Assembly: GCA_031763025.1 (NCBI GenBank)
Contig: JASSKH010000020.1
Coordinates: 12,041,547 to 12,105,546, forward strand
Source: Macrocystis pyrifera
Taxonomy: Eukaryota; Sar; Phaeophyceae; Laminariales; Laminariaceae
DNA: 64,000 nucleotides
Direction: 5' to 3'
Part shown: positions 35,187-46,300 of the stretch, piece by piece
How the letters are laid out: every line of letters starts with the position of its first letter
How positions within the stretch are numbered: the first letter of the stretch is position 1
Made by a program: the position numbers and the translations under genes
Notes under the pieces: generated by a model
Databases searched by the model: none
Told to the model about the DNA's origin: nothing
What the model saw: the letters and a program-made list of their open reading frames with translations, nothing else

Positions 35187-35490
35187 AATTATGAAATACG
35201 TCAGCTGTGAGTTCGACTGATAAAGTAGTAGATACTCAACTTTGCGAAAAGCTGCGTACTACGTCTTGTCTATATTCCATTTTTACTGAATTTTAAAAGT
35301 GTTGTAACAATAAGCCGAACGCGCGTAGTCTATATGTAATTCCTTGCTAAGGATATAGGCCAGTGGCTCCCCTGGATGCTGCCCGGGTCAAGAGGGTAAT
35401 TTAAATAATCATTCTGCGCACTGATACTATATAACCCGAACAAGGGAGAATGAGATGACGTTGCAAAATGTCGAAACCTTTTCATTTTAC
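35187..35490. repeat. GTCAGCTGTGAG repeat family, copy 2
   Basis: A 300-bp unit beginning GAAATACGTCAGCTGTGAGT, including GATATAGGCCAGTGGCTCCC and ending in GTCGAAACCTTTTCATTT, is repeated at 36345-36650. Confidence 0.75.
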
Positions 35491-35746
35491 AAGTATTGAT
35501 TGAGTGTCGTTGAGTTTTTGTATGGCGTATGGTTCTAAATGTGAGTAATTATTCCGGGGATGAGCTGCTGCTGTGATGCCTCGATTTTATTTGATATGGC
35601 TCGAGGTGGCACCTAAATCAGGCATCGGTGTTCCCGAAACTATATTATAGTGTTTTTCTAGACTCTACAAGTTATGTAGTTTGTGTACATTATTACTTAG
35701 CGTTAGTTATTACTGGTGTTACTATTTTTTAATTAAAATTATGAAA

Positions 35747-35786
35747 CGTCAGCTGTGAATACATATATATATGCTCACAGCTGACG
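35747..35786. repeat. Inverted CGTCAGCTGTGA hairpin
   Basis: CGTCAGCTGTGA (35747-35758) is perfectly inverted as TCACAGCTGACG (35775-35786) around an AT-rich loop. The arm is the head of the surrounding repeat family. Confidence 0.75.
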
Positions 35787-36077
35787 GTAAGGTTTTAGTA
35801 TTAATATGTTTAGTCCATAGGCCCTAGGCTTCTCTGCAAGAAGAGCACTTTAGGCGCTCGTTTTCTGTTGGGCGTTGTTTGTGGCTGCTGTCGCTGTTGT
35901 GACTATGTTGTTTTTGTTTTAGGGTAAGCATATCGCCTTGTTCCGTGCGCTGCTGTTGTATGCCGAGTTTCACTGTCGTTGCAATTGTGTGCGATGCGCT
36001 GAGCCATCACCTTACACGCCTAGCGTGGCATCCAACCGTCTACAGATTTGCTGCTTTGACTACTATTTTTTTTATAA

Positions 36078-36660
36078 ATTTTGAAATACGTCAGCTGTGA
36101 GTTCGACTGATTAAATAGTTGATACTCAACTTTGCAAGCTGCGTAATACGCCTCGTCTATATTCCATTTTTACCTAATTTTACAAGTATTGTGATAAACC
36201 GAGCGCGCGTATTCTAAGTATTTTATAAATTTTGAAATACGTCAGCTGTGAGTTCGACTGATTAAATAGTTGATACTCAACTTTGCAAGCTGCGTAATAC
36301 GCCTCGTCTATATTCCATCTAAGTATTTTATAAATTTTGAAATACGTCAGCTGTGAGGTCGACTGATTAAATAGTTGATACTCAACTTTGCAAGCTGCGT
36401 AATACGCCTCGTCTATATTCCATTTTTACCTAATTTTACAAGTATTGTGATAAACCGAGCGCGCGTATTCTATATGTGATTCCTTGTCAAAGATATAGGC
36501 CAGCGGCTCCCCTGGATGCTGCCCGGGTCAACAGGACAATTTTAACTAATCATTCTGCGCACTGATACTATATAACCCGAACAAGGGATATTGATATGAT
36601 GTTGCAACATGTTGAAACCTTTGCATTTCACAAATATTTATAGATTGATTGAATGTTGTG
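36078..36660. repeat. GTCAGCTGTGAG repeat family, three tandem heads
   Basis: Copies starting near 36080, 36232 and 36340 share AATACGTCAGCTGTGAG to GCTGCGTAATACGCCTCGTC. Only the last continues through the full 300-bp unit, which ends near 36650. Confidence 0.8.
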
Positions 36661-37500
36661 ATAATTGCGGCGCAATTCGGTTGCGGCGCAATTCCAAACG
36701 TTACCCAGGTGGGTTATTGATCATTACATTTGCCATGTCTTGTAACAGACGAATGTGAAGCAAGTTTTTTTCGCTTTTATAATGGGCCGAGGCTATTCCA
36801 GGGCTTTGGGTACAATAAGGTATTCGAGTAGAGAAGATATCTCCCTTCGCTACATTTTATTGGTCGATTGTATTTTGACGAAAACTCGTTTCACTGGTTG
36901 GCCAATCAACCTACTACGGTAAAAGCGCATCTCGTTTGCTGTCCTTGGCGACGTGCGATAACGTCGGGCTCGATCCTCGATTCAGGCGTGGTTCGCGTCG
37001 TGGTTGGTGTCCACTGATTAGCGGGTGGAATCGACCCGTTGGCCACTGATTGGCTGATGGTATTGACCCGCTGGCGGCTGAATAGTTGATGGAACTGATT
37101 CGCGACGGTTAGGGTTTCTTCGCTCGGGGTTATTCATATTTCGTCTGTTGCCACACCGGAGTATGCACGGCTGTTTCCCCCTCCTATTGTAAGCATCAGA
37201 CTCTGGCGAGGGCGGAGAGGGGCACGTATTTTTCAACGGCTGCTAGTTATTTCTAGTTACTTACTGGCACAACAGGAGTAGGGGAATTTATAGGCTCACC
37301 GTGTTTGAGCTCTTTGGAGGGAACGCTATTATATATTGAAGGCGTCTTCTCCTGACTTGTTGGAGTTGAGTACCAGGTAGTATATTATATTGCTTGTTAC
37401 CCCGCATGCGATGTGTGTAGTGTAGGCAGAGCGTGAAGGGAATGGGAGGTGGAATCATAGTTCTTGTTTGATTCGTCGCGGGTTGCGGGCCGTGCAGAGC
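36661..37500. other. Intergenic sequence, no supported gene
   Basis: No gene seen. Short GGCTGATGG/GTTGATGG repeats occur near 37020-37100. Confidence 0.4.
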
Positions 37501-37957
37501 TAGGCGTTTGAGGTACGCTGTCGACAAACTCCGCTGTAAAATTCCGCCGTAGAGCTAGATTGTCGAGATTCGCTGAGCTAGGCTGTTGGACTATGCTGCC
37601 AACTCAGATGTCGAGCTACAGTAGGCCGTCGTACTAGGCTGTCGATGGGATAACGTTGTGTAACTGTGCAGCCAAGCTCCGCTGGCGATCTACAGTAAGC
37701 TGCACGGCTGCGCCGTAGAGCTGGCTAGGCACTCGAGCCAGGCTATTTTGTGGAGCTAGTGATAAATGAGCTGGACGCCGTATGTAGAGCTAGCTACGTA
37801 CGAACTAAACCGCAGAGCTATAGCTAGCCCAACGCACAACGCTGGCAGCTAGATAGTCGAGCTACGCTGTCGAGCTACACTGTCGAGCGAAGCTTCGAGG
37901 TCAGGCTGTAGAGGATGAGTTACCCTGTATGTAGAGCTATGGCCAAGACGCCCAGTA
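37500..37957. repeat. Degenerate GAGCTA/GCTGTCGAGCTAC array
   Basis: Many units of AGAGCTAG, TGTCGAGCTACGCTG and GTAGAGCTA. The same sequence type resumes right of the LTR element (48737-48830), so the retrotransposon was inserted into it. Confidence 0.65.
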
Positions 37958-37961
37958 GAAC
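37958..37961. repeat. Left target-site duplication, GAAC
   Basis: GAAC abuts TGTTACGG of the left LTR and is found again at 48737-48740 after the right LTR. AGAAC matches if the terminal A is not counted in the LTR. Confidence 0.65.
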
Positions 37962-38309
37962 TGTTACGGTTCAGGACCGTTTCAGGAGTCACGACGGCAT
38001 GCATTTTTGTATCGGTAGGGGCCGCGTCATTTACGGCCCCTCCCCAATTTGTGGATGGTTTCCCTTTTGGACGAACCCATCTTGCCACTTGTGGTCTTTG
38101 CTCTCGACCTGTGGTATAAAGCAATCATTCTACCATCTACAGAACTGGGAGACCTACTCCCTAATACCAGAAGCCCGTCCCGTCCTTCCGGGGTACGTGA
38201 AGCGCACCTCTCGACTCGGTTGAGTCTTCGCCAAACGTGAGATTGGTATGATTATGGATCTATTTGGTTGTGCATCATGCAGGAATGTTCCTCTGTTCAA
38301 TCCTATACA
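37962..38309 (+). repeat. Left LTR
   Basis: About 348 bp from TGTTACGGTTCAGGACCG to TATACA. It includes a GGGGCCG/CGGCCCC hairpin and a TATAAA at 38115-38120. Compared with the right LTR it has two substitutions, a 5-base deletion and a 3-base difference at the extreme 3' end. Confidence 0.92.
38115..38120 (+). promoter_or_regulatory. TATA box in left LTR
   Basis: GTGGTATAAAGC in the LTR is the likely core promoter for the genomic RNA. The same site in the right LTR is at 48540-48545. Confidence 0.5.
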
Positions 38310-39626
38310 TACTGTAAACGGCAACCATTCAGGGTAGTGCCTCAGGGATAATCCCTGAATAGGTCGCATCACATCATCCTGACCCTAAATCTCATGGCTT
38401 GTAGACTCACGAACCACAACATGGTGTCCAATCCGAGACACGCGCTTGCACGTACTAGGAATCGTTCTACGCCATTCTGTCTGTGCTCGTCTTTGGTTGT
38501 TCCGACGAGACCCTCGGTCTTGCCCCTGCGTGCTGTAGTTTTTTTTGTTTTGTTTTGTTTTGTTTGTTTTCTTGTTGTTTGCTTCTTTTCCCGCGCGCGC
38601 CTGGTGTCTCACGCCACCTCTATTCTCTTGCTCTCGCGCGCAAGTGCCCTTGGCGCGAGCTGTAAGTTGACGATGCGATTGCATACTCCTTCTTCATGTA
38701 GCCACCCATGTCTGGGTTTCCTCCGCCGGGCAACCGTACTGTTCCCATTCTGATTGATGGCCATGCTGGTGTCCTGCAGTGGCACCGGACGGCTGAGTTT
38801 TTCTCTGGAGATAAATTTTGATTTTGGGTGGAAGGCACACCCAGGAGCACACGGTGCTCCTGGAGTGTGTCAATCTCTCTGCTCTCACGCCATCGCCCTC
38901 CAGTTCCGCTTGCCCTTTTTTTTTTTCTTGTGCTTGCCTTGTGGCTCAGGTGGGAGTCCAAAAAGTTGCAGCACATTCGTTAGGCCCCCGCCCCCTCTTT
39001 CCACCGGCAGCGAGAAAAATGAATGAAAAGCAGAAGTCCGACGTGATGTGACGTGTGGTTTGCGCAGCGCGGCCGAGTGTGCTCACTTTAGTGACTCCCA
39101 GGCCGTTTTCGGTTGCCCCGTGCGCGTTGTGTCTGCTGCTGTTGCCGTGTACCCCACGCCGTTGTTATCGCTGCACGGGACTCTGACTGCTGTGTTGTAG
39201 GCACCGCTGTCAGCGATAATCCAGAGGCGAAACCCTCCGTTGTGCTGTTCTGATTTACCATGCGGCCTGACTGAGCTGTTTGCCTGATCGTTTTGTTCGC
39301 TTGTCAAAGTGTTGTAATACACCTTGTGCCCACGCGCGTTTTCCTGCACGTGTATACCTGGGGTGCCTTTATTTTTAATTCGCTTATTGACGTACACTGC
39401 TGTGCACCGTGTTTCCACTGCTGTATCCGGCATGGTGTACCTACTGAAGTACTCGACGAAATCTTCGATCACATAGCTGTGATAGGGCTGTTGTTGGTGT
39501 TTTCTTTTTTTTTTAGGGCCTGTTTTCGTGTGCTTTGCAATGTGGAATGTACCTGGTTTCCACCGCTGCTGCCGTATCCGTCCTTGATTTCCGATCCCTC
39601 ATCTGTTATTTTTGTGTTGTTTTTGC

Positions 39627-39657
<31 letters not shown>

Positions 39658-40555
39658 TGGTGCTTTATGTGAAAGTATTACGAGTAAAACATACCACCTG
39701 TGAGTTCAACTGATTTTGTTAGTTTAATTTTATATCTATTTACATTCGAGTAGGGGTACATGAACAGCAGTTAGTGGTATCACTACTTTGAAGAGTACTA
39801 CGTATAGCTGGTACGGGTTGATAAAAATAGCACCTACCAGTGTAGGTCCTGTACACATCACCGTTTTTGTTTGTTTTTTTTTTCTTCTCAATCAATGCTG
39901 AACTAACTGTGCCGACGTGTCGATGCCTGTCCGAGACAACTTGCTGGTACCTACTACAGTACTATCATCGGACGCTGGTCACTTCCTGTCCCGCCGCCTC
40001 AAATACTTTACTGTGGTCTCTTCCGGGGGCAGCTCGTTCTGCTGCCACTACTGCTGTGCTGCGACAGGCGGCGCAGGCATTTAGTTCTGAATTGAGTGGG
40101 AGGGGTCTGTACCTGGTGGGGCCGTTGTTGTTGTCTCCCATGCGGGAGGGAGACGACAACCAGGTCCCTCTAGGTCTGTGCCTTTCCAGGTGGCGGTACC
40201 GATAATTAAAATATATATTTAGTCCGATACGCTCAGATTCCATCATTTTTACCACGCTTGTTCTCACGCTGCGAGATGTCGTGACTGTTGTGCCCCGCTC
40301 GCGTAATACTAAATTAATATCTCCCTGTATGTTTTCCTTCCCTTTTATTTTATTTATTTTTTTCTTTTCTTGCTTCTCTTCCGATTTTCTTTTTCTCTTC
40401 TCTTTCCTCTTCCATTTTCTTTTTTTTTTTCTTCTCTCCGTGTTTTCGTGTGTTCGGTTGGTTGTTGTTTGATCTTTTTTTCTCTTCTTCTCCTAATTTT
40501 TTTTCTTTCTTGTCCTTTTTTATTTTTATTTATTTATTTATTTTTCCGTCCAGTG
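38310..40555 (+). other. Long 5' leader of the LTR element
   Basis: About 2.2 kb between LTR and gag. It contains a 37-codon frame starting MSGFPPPGNRTVP (38708-38821), a G/T-rich part and a long pyrimidine-rich stretch just before gag (40330-40550). No positive-strand gene is firmly supported. Confidence 0.5.
39083..39472 (-). CDS. Antisense open frame in the LTR element leader, unknown product
   Basis: A frame of 129 codons starting MIEDFVEYFSRYTMPDT on the strand opposite gag-pol. Composition is ordinary (no low-complexity runs), with no membrane segment and no domain I recognise. Antisense frames are known in some LTR elements, but this may be chance. Low confidence. Confidence 0.25.
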   Translation of the reverse strand: MIEDFVEYFSRYTMPDTAVETRCTAVYVNKRIKNKGTPGIHVQENARGHKVYYNTLTSEQNDQANSSVRPHGKSEQHNGGFRLWIIADSGAYNTAVRVPCSDNNGVGYTATAADTTRTGQPKTAWESLK

Positions 40556-42551
40556 ATGTCTGCGCCCCAAGGGCAGATCGGCCAGGGCGCAGACGGCCCA
40601 GGAGACCCGTTTCAGCGCGGGTACCGCTCCCGCGAGGGTCGCCGCAGCACCCGTTCTAGTTCAACGGACAGCTCCAGCAGCAGCAGCAGCAGCAGCATAC
40701 AGTAGCGACTCAGAAACTGACCGCCGCCGTTCGGAGAGTCGCCGCCGCCACCGCCGTCGTCTTGCCCGTTCGCTCCCGACTACGATCTCAGAGGCGCGGC
40801 TCCGGAAACGCGCTCGCCGGAGCTCCCGACATGCACGCCAACGCCGCACCGGCCACGAGCAGGACATACCAAGGGGAGAGGGAGACAGCAACCGGAACGG
40901 ACACCGCCGCAGGCAAGGAGAGGCAGCCGCTGCGCTCCGGCCACGCATGCTTCCCACCGCTGTCGCACAACAGCAGTCCTCCGAGCCCGGTATGCAGTTT
41001 GGTGCGGAGTCTAATCAGGCAGCGAAATTGGTCGAGAGAGTACGTAAGCGCATCGCAGGTACTCTCCCGTGTCCGGTATTTGGTGGCCCCACTGCCGGGA
41101 CATTGTCGATTGCGAACTCTGCTGTCATACTGCAGCAGAAGGTACTGAGCACCCTACGCAACGTTGATTCCGGAGCCATGCGGCTTGAGCATGATCAGTA
41201 CATAGATGGTAGATGGGTCACAGTGGCCGACACACTGACACCCCGCCGTGTAGAGCTGCTGACTGATCTGACTCATGACTTCTTGTCGGTTAGCCACCAA
41301 CTTGCTTCCGCCGAGTTTGTCTCCGTATATCTCATCACGGGGGAAGTCGTTGAGAAGCAGCACAGTGAAGTCACCGCTACCGACTGGTTACGCCTTTTCG
41401 TTCGAGAACAGACTTTGACAGGGGGTGCCGCCGAGTTCGCACAGGCGGCCTTGTCAGCTGTATCTCTCAAGTCAGCCGAAGCGTGGACCGCCGTCGCAGC
41501 TCGTGTTCTGCTGGCTTTCCGTGCCTCGCTAGCTAATCCAGAGCGGCCGCATGCGACGGAGCGGTTGTTCTTCTGGCGTTTTATCACGCCGCTAGAGATG
41601 CAGACTCTGTACGATAGAGTCGTCGAAGTGCTCCTGCCGAACCCGTTAGACCGAATGGGCATTAACGGGCTGATGCACGAGCGAGTCCACACGATCACTA
41701 CTACCCTGCGCCCCATGCGTACAGAATGGCACAACCCCATGGGGGAACCCATGCAGCGTCGAGGAGAGGTAGCTGAAGGACTATTCCGGGAACTAATCGC
41801 GGTACTTTCCGCTCGCAACGCGTCGTACTTGGCCCCGCAAACCCCACGGAAGGTAGCCAAACATGCAGGGCCAGACAGGCTTTTCACCATGACAGAAGTA
41901 AGGCACATGTTCTCCTCACCCGCCGGCGCCCTCGCTGCCCTTAACGTGGCCTCCTCAGCTACTGCGGGAGTTGGTAACCCAGGAGTGAGTGCCGTCGCGG
42001 CCGTGCCGACTCACCGGCCAGCAAACCCCTTCGCCGCCCTAGCCCCTGCCCCTAGTCCGGTTTCGCAGCCTTCCACAGGTCCCGTCACGGTAGCTGCCTT
42101 CCAGAACCAGACAGCCACAGCACCGGGTCAACACGGGGTTCCCTTCGAGAAACCTCGCACGGCAGCCCCGGTCCAGCGCTCAGCTACCACACCGACCATG
42201 CCGACGAGCCCCGTCCCACGACCTCCGACCACGGCACCCCGGGGGGACATTCTCGACTACCTTCGGACGCAGAAGGTGTGCTTCGCGCACGCCTTCACTG
42301 GTAACTGCCGCCGCCCAGGCAGCTGCCAGTGGCAGCACGAGCCGTTCCCGGCAGCTCTGTACAAGGATACCGCTTCGACGCGTCGGCCCGGAAACTTTAC
42401 CCCTCGCCGTCGCCTAGCTGCAATGACCGAGGTCCGGTACAACACGGCCGCCGAGCTAGGTTTGATTCCGGAAGGCTCAGGTGACGAGACGGAGCCTGCA
42501 GGCTTCGACAACTCCAATGACCAGCAAGAGCAGAGAGAGGGTACCTCCTGA
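40556..42551 (+). CDS. gag: Gag of the LTR element (N-terminal frame break, CCCH zinc finger)
   Basis: Gag packages the element RNA. It probably starts at ATG 40556 (MSAPQGQIGQGADGPGDPFQ) just after a pyrimidine-rich leader. A Ser run encoded by (AGC)n leads to a TAG at 40703-40705; one base around 40699 would restore the main frame, which continues with an Arg/Ser-rich stretch and is then open from an internal ATG at 40947 to TGA 42549-42551 (534 codons). The middle is capsid-like helical sequence, then a Pro/Ala-rich linker. Near residue 445 of the main frame lies VCFAHAFTGNC and CQWQH, a C-x8-C-x5-C-x3-H zinc finger rather than the usual CCHC knuckle. The protease frame follows without a frame change. 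Confidence 0.85.
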
Positions 42552-42581
42552 AGGTGCGCCCCAGGTGACGCTAACCTGGGG
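42549..42581 (+). promoter_or_regulatory. Candidate UGA readthrough signal between gag and protease
   Basis: TGA at 42549-42551 is the only stop between gag and the protease frame, which are in the same frame. Seven bases later a perfect 8-bp stem, CCCCAGGT (42559-42566) with ACCTGGGG (42574-42581), closes a loop of seven. Placement resembles the structure that stimulates stop-codon readthrough in gammaretroviruses. Confidence 0.5.
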
Positions 42582-43349
42582 AACGGACATCTTGCTGCCA
42601 CAGCACGGGACAGGGTGAGAGACCAACTGTGGGTGCAAGGTCAGATCTGGCACCGTCATCGCCGACGACGCCCCTGGCCGGTAGAAATCTTACTAGAAAC
42701 GGGAGCTGGGGGAGGCAGTTATATCTCACTTGCGTTGTGGCGCGGCCTCCGCAAGCTCTTGCGACGTAGTTTGGATACGCGTAATGCTGGTGCTCTCGAG
42801 GCAGCGAACCCATCAGGTAGTGGGACCCCTCCCATGCGTATTTTGGGGTCCGTAGCTATCCCCGTGCTGTTAGAATCGGATTCTAGAGTGCGAAACGTGA
42901 TGGTTCGCGTCGTCGAGGACCTCCCCTACGGTTTCATTTTTGGAGCAGATTTTTTCAGAGCCAACCGCAGTACTTTGGAGTTCAGTCCAGACAGAGGGTT
43001 TAGGCCTGTACCCTCGGCACCTTGGGTACCGTTTCGTACGTCTGTTGTCGACACCCCAAGCCCACAGAGTCCCTTCTGCACAACACGAGATCAGTTTTTT
43101 GCGCTAACTGCTACTCCCAAGCTCTCGCCGCCGCTGCACACACCTACCTCAGTCGCCTCACCCACTGTTCGCTCCAGCTATCATGACATCGCGTGGGAGG
43201 ACGAGAGCACCTTGGAGTGGGAGGTTAGACAGGTCGCCGAGGCCACCGCCGTCGAGGGTTTTACCAACGTAGCAGTGGAAGCAGCAGCAGTAGGTCCCCA
43301 ACCGCAGGACCACACAGCTGGTCCTGATGCTTCCCACCGAACGGTTTGA
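42552..43349 (+). CDS. Protease region of the LTR element (catalytic Asp changed to Glu)
   Basis: The frame continues from gag through the UGA and ends in TGA at 43347-43349. A retropepsin is seen from VEILLETGAGGGSYIS to GFIFGADFFRANRSTLEF, the second being the hydrophobic-Gly segment near the C-terminus of such proteases. The first motif should be DTGA or DSGA; here the catalytic Asp is Glu (GAA 42696-42698), which would abolish or strongly reduce activity. After the domain comes a Pro/Ser/Thr-rich stretch. The last 23 bases overlap the next frame, so the RT must be made by a frame change or reinitiation. Confidence 0.75.
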   Translation, partial: RCAPGDANLGNGHLAATARDRVRDQLWVQGQIWHRHRRRRPWPVEILLETGAGGGSYISLALWRGLRKLLRRSLDTRNAGALEAANPSGSGTPPMRILGSVAIPVLLESDSRVRNVMVRVVEDLPYGFIFGADFFRANRSTLEFSPDRGFRPVPSAPWVPFRTSVVDTPSPQSPFCTTRDQFFALTATPKLSPPLHTPTSVASPTVRSSYHDIAWEDESTLEWEVRQVAEATAVEGFTNVAVEAAAVGPQPQDHTAGPDASHRTV

Positions 43350-46300
43350 TCTAGAAAAGGGAGCGTTGGTGGGGGTAGCTAGCGCGGCGCTGTGGTGGTT
43401 GCCGGGGTCCCCAGTATACGTCAAACTGGTGAACCGCAGTAAAGAGACAACAGTGGTAGAGGGTTGCCGTGTGATAGCTCGACTGGTAGCCCTCAACGTC
43501 CGCGACCCCGCACGGTTCGAGTCTTTATTCGATGAGATGCCCTCCACCGCTGACCCGCCCCTCCCCCGGCAAGCCCCAGACCCGACGTGTGTTTCGAGTG
43601 AAGTCAGGACAGAACCAGTCCCCAAGGTACAGGCAACCGACGCCAACCTAGGAACACTGGGATCCCTGCAGAAACAACAACTCGTGGACGTGCTGGCAGG
43701 TTTCATCGAAGATGGCCTGTTCCCCATCGACCCCAAGCGAGTGCCGGCCTGCATCGATGGTGAGCTTGAGCTTCCTTTGATCAATGAGCTATGCACCCCT
43801 TTTGCGGCCAAACAACGACGTTTCTCCCCCGAAGAACGGCGCATGATTAGAGCAGAGATCCAGAAGTTGCTTGACCGAGGAATCATTCGTCCCTCAGTGT
43901 CACCGTGGGCAGCGCAGTGCCAGTGTGTGCGGAAGAAAGACAGAACCCTCCGCTTGTGCATTGATTGGCGGGCACTTAACAAGCTCCTGGTTTCCGATAG
44001 TGGAGGTCTTGGCGATATGCAGACCATTTTCGACGGGTTGAAAGGCAAACGGTACTTCACTCAGCTGGACCTTGCTTCCGGTTTTCACCAAATCGAGATT
44101 GCAGAAAACGATCGCTACAAAACCGCGTTCAGAGATGCAGATGGACTGCTGTATGAGTTCACTAGGGCTGGCTTTGGTTTGACAGTTCTGCCTTCAGCGT
44201 TCACACGGAGGGTGAAGTCCGCTCTGGGGTGTTTAGAAGGAGTGTTCAGCTGGCTCGACGACATTCTCATCGCGAGCGCTACCTGGGACGATCACTTAGC
44301 CAAACTCGTTCTAGTTCTGAACCGTCTGTTAGCGGCGGGTCTGTCAGTTAATTTTGCCAAGTGTATTTTCGGCTCCTCCTCGCAAGAATTCCTTGGCATG
44401 ATTATCGATAGTACCGGCCTACACCCCGCCCCGACCAAGTTGGAAGCCATTGCACGCATGCCGCGCCCCCAGACAGTCGAGGAACTCCGAACGTTCCTTG
44501 GTCTGACGGGCTACTTGCGGCAGTTTGTACCCAACTATAGTCTGACCACCGCCCCCCTCACTAACATCCTACGCAATAAAGACTTCGCGTCTAAACGCGC
44601 ACGCAAGAGTACCATCGCGTGGGACTTCGAGGAGGAGCAAGCGTTTCAGTCATTGCGCTCCACTCTAGCCTCGCCTACGGTACTCGCATTTCCCAATCTC
44701 GACAACACGTTCGAACTACACACCGATGCTAGCACAATAGGTGCGGGAGCAGTTCTTATGCAGACCATCGACGGTACGCCTCGCGTGGTTGCCTTCGCTA
44801 GTCACAGATTCTCGCGTACAGATGCCCGTAGAGGCCCCACCGAACAAGAATGCACGGGGGTGCTGTGGGCTGTGGATCATTTTCGACCCTATTTAGCGGG
44901 TAGGCAGTTTACGGTAGTGACCGATTGCTCCGCTATAACCTGGTTGTTTCGAAGTCGCGAGTTGTGCCCCAAACTACACAGATGGGCACTAAGACTGACG
45001 GAATATGATATGGTGCTGGTATGGCGAGCGGGAGTACAGCACGTCCTACCGGATGCCCTGTCGCGGCTGCCGCACTCACAGACTCCTCAAGCCGATGTAG
45101 ATGACTCCTTTCCCGACGATTTTAGGTCGAAAGCACCATCCGAGTTCGTAGGACCCCGGGGACCGAGCCTTGATGGAGTTAGGTTAGCGGACGTAGATGC
45201 AGTAGGTGTAGATGGAACGGACGGTGGTGATTGCCTTTCCTATCCACCGTCAGAACCGTCCACTCATGCTACTAATGACGCTCGCCTCCTTGCCCTACGA
45301 GCCCTGCCCTTTGCAACGTGTGCCGCACTAGAGACAGACCCCGGTACGCTGCGCCGCAGTAGCAGGACGCGTACGCCTTCCGTACGGCTACGTCCCCTCA
45401 ACGACATCCAGCTGCCGCCCATCGAGCAGTTGGTGGATCAGGAGCACGATCACTCCAACACGGCTACACCAATCGAGTCGACTCCGTCTTCACCACCGCC
45501 CACGACGGCCCCCACGTGTCGAGTTCACGCTGGCCGTGACGACCTTGGAGAGGTGCTTTCAGCAGGGGGGGAAGTACCGCGTTCGTCAGAAACCCGCCAC
45601 ATCACGGAAGCACCGGCCATCCACCGGGCGGCTCAAGTACTCACTAACCCCGAATCCTTGGCGCGAAGGCAACGAGCCGATTCCCGTCTGGGCCAGGTTC
45701 GTGAGAGTTTGTGTGGTAGTAATGGCGCAGGCGCGGGTGGAGTTCACACTACCGGGTACGGTTTAGATGACGACGATGTAATCCGGTACGCCGACGAAAA
45801 GGGTAGGAAACTGCCAGCCATCCCTGAAGCCATGGTAGCGGACGTACTCGCTTTGGTACACACGCTGCACGGACACGCAGGAGTAGGAGCTACTTTAGCT
45901 CTGGTGCGCGATCACTTTCACTGGCCTTTGGTCACCCGCGACACGAGACAATACGTGTTATCGTGCGGGTGTCGAAGACGCAAGAGACAGAACAGCAGAC
46001 GTCTCGCGATGTTGCCCGGACGCCCGCTAGAGCCTTGGGATGAACTGCAGATCGACATCTTAAAGTTGGACACGCCTTCTCTTTCCGGCAACAAGTATGT
46101 CCTACTGGTAGTGGACCGAGCCTCCAAGTTTCCATTCGGTTTTCCTCTGGCAACCAAGCAGGCAGTAGGCGTGGCACGGATCCTTACCGAGCTATGTTTG
46201 ACCTTCGGCGTACCTCGGGTGATTCGCTGTGACGGTGGCAAAGAGTTTGGAGCGGAAGTAGTGACACACTTGTGCCGTTGGCTACATGCAGAAATAGTGT

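Noticed and set aside
43158-44060. - strand frame of 300 codons
   Set aside because: Antisense shadow of the protease/RT genes, which have clear motifs.
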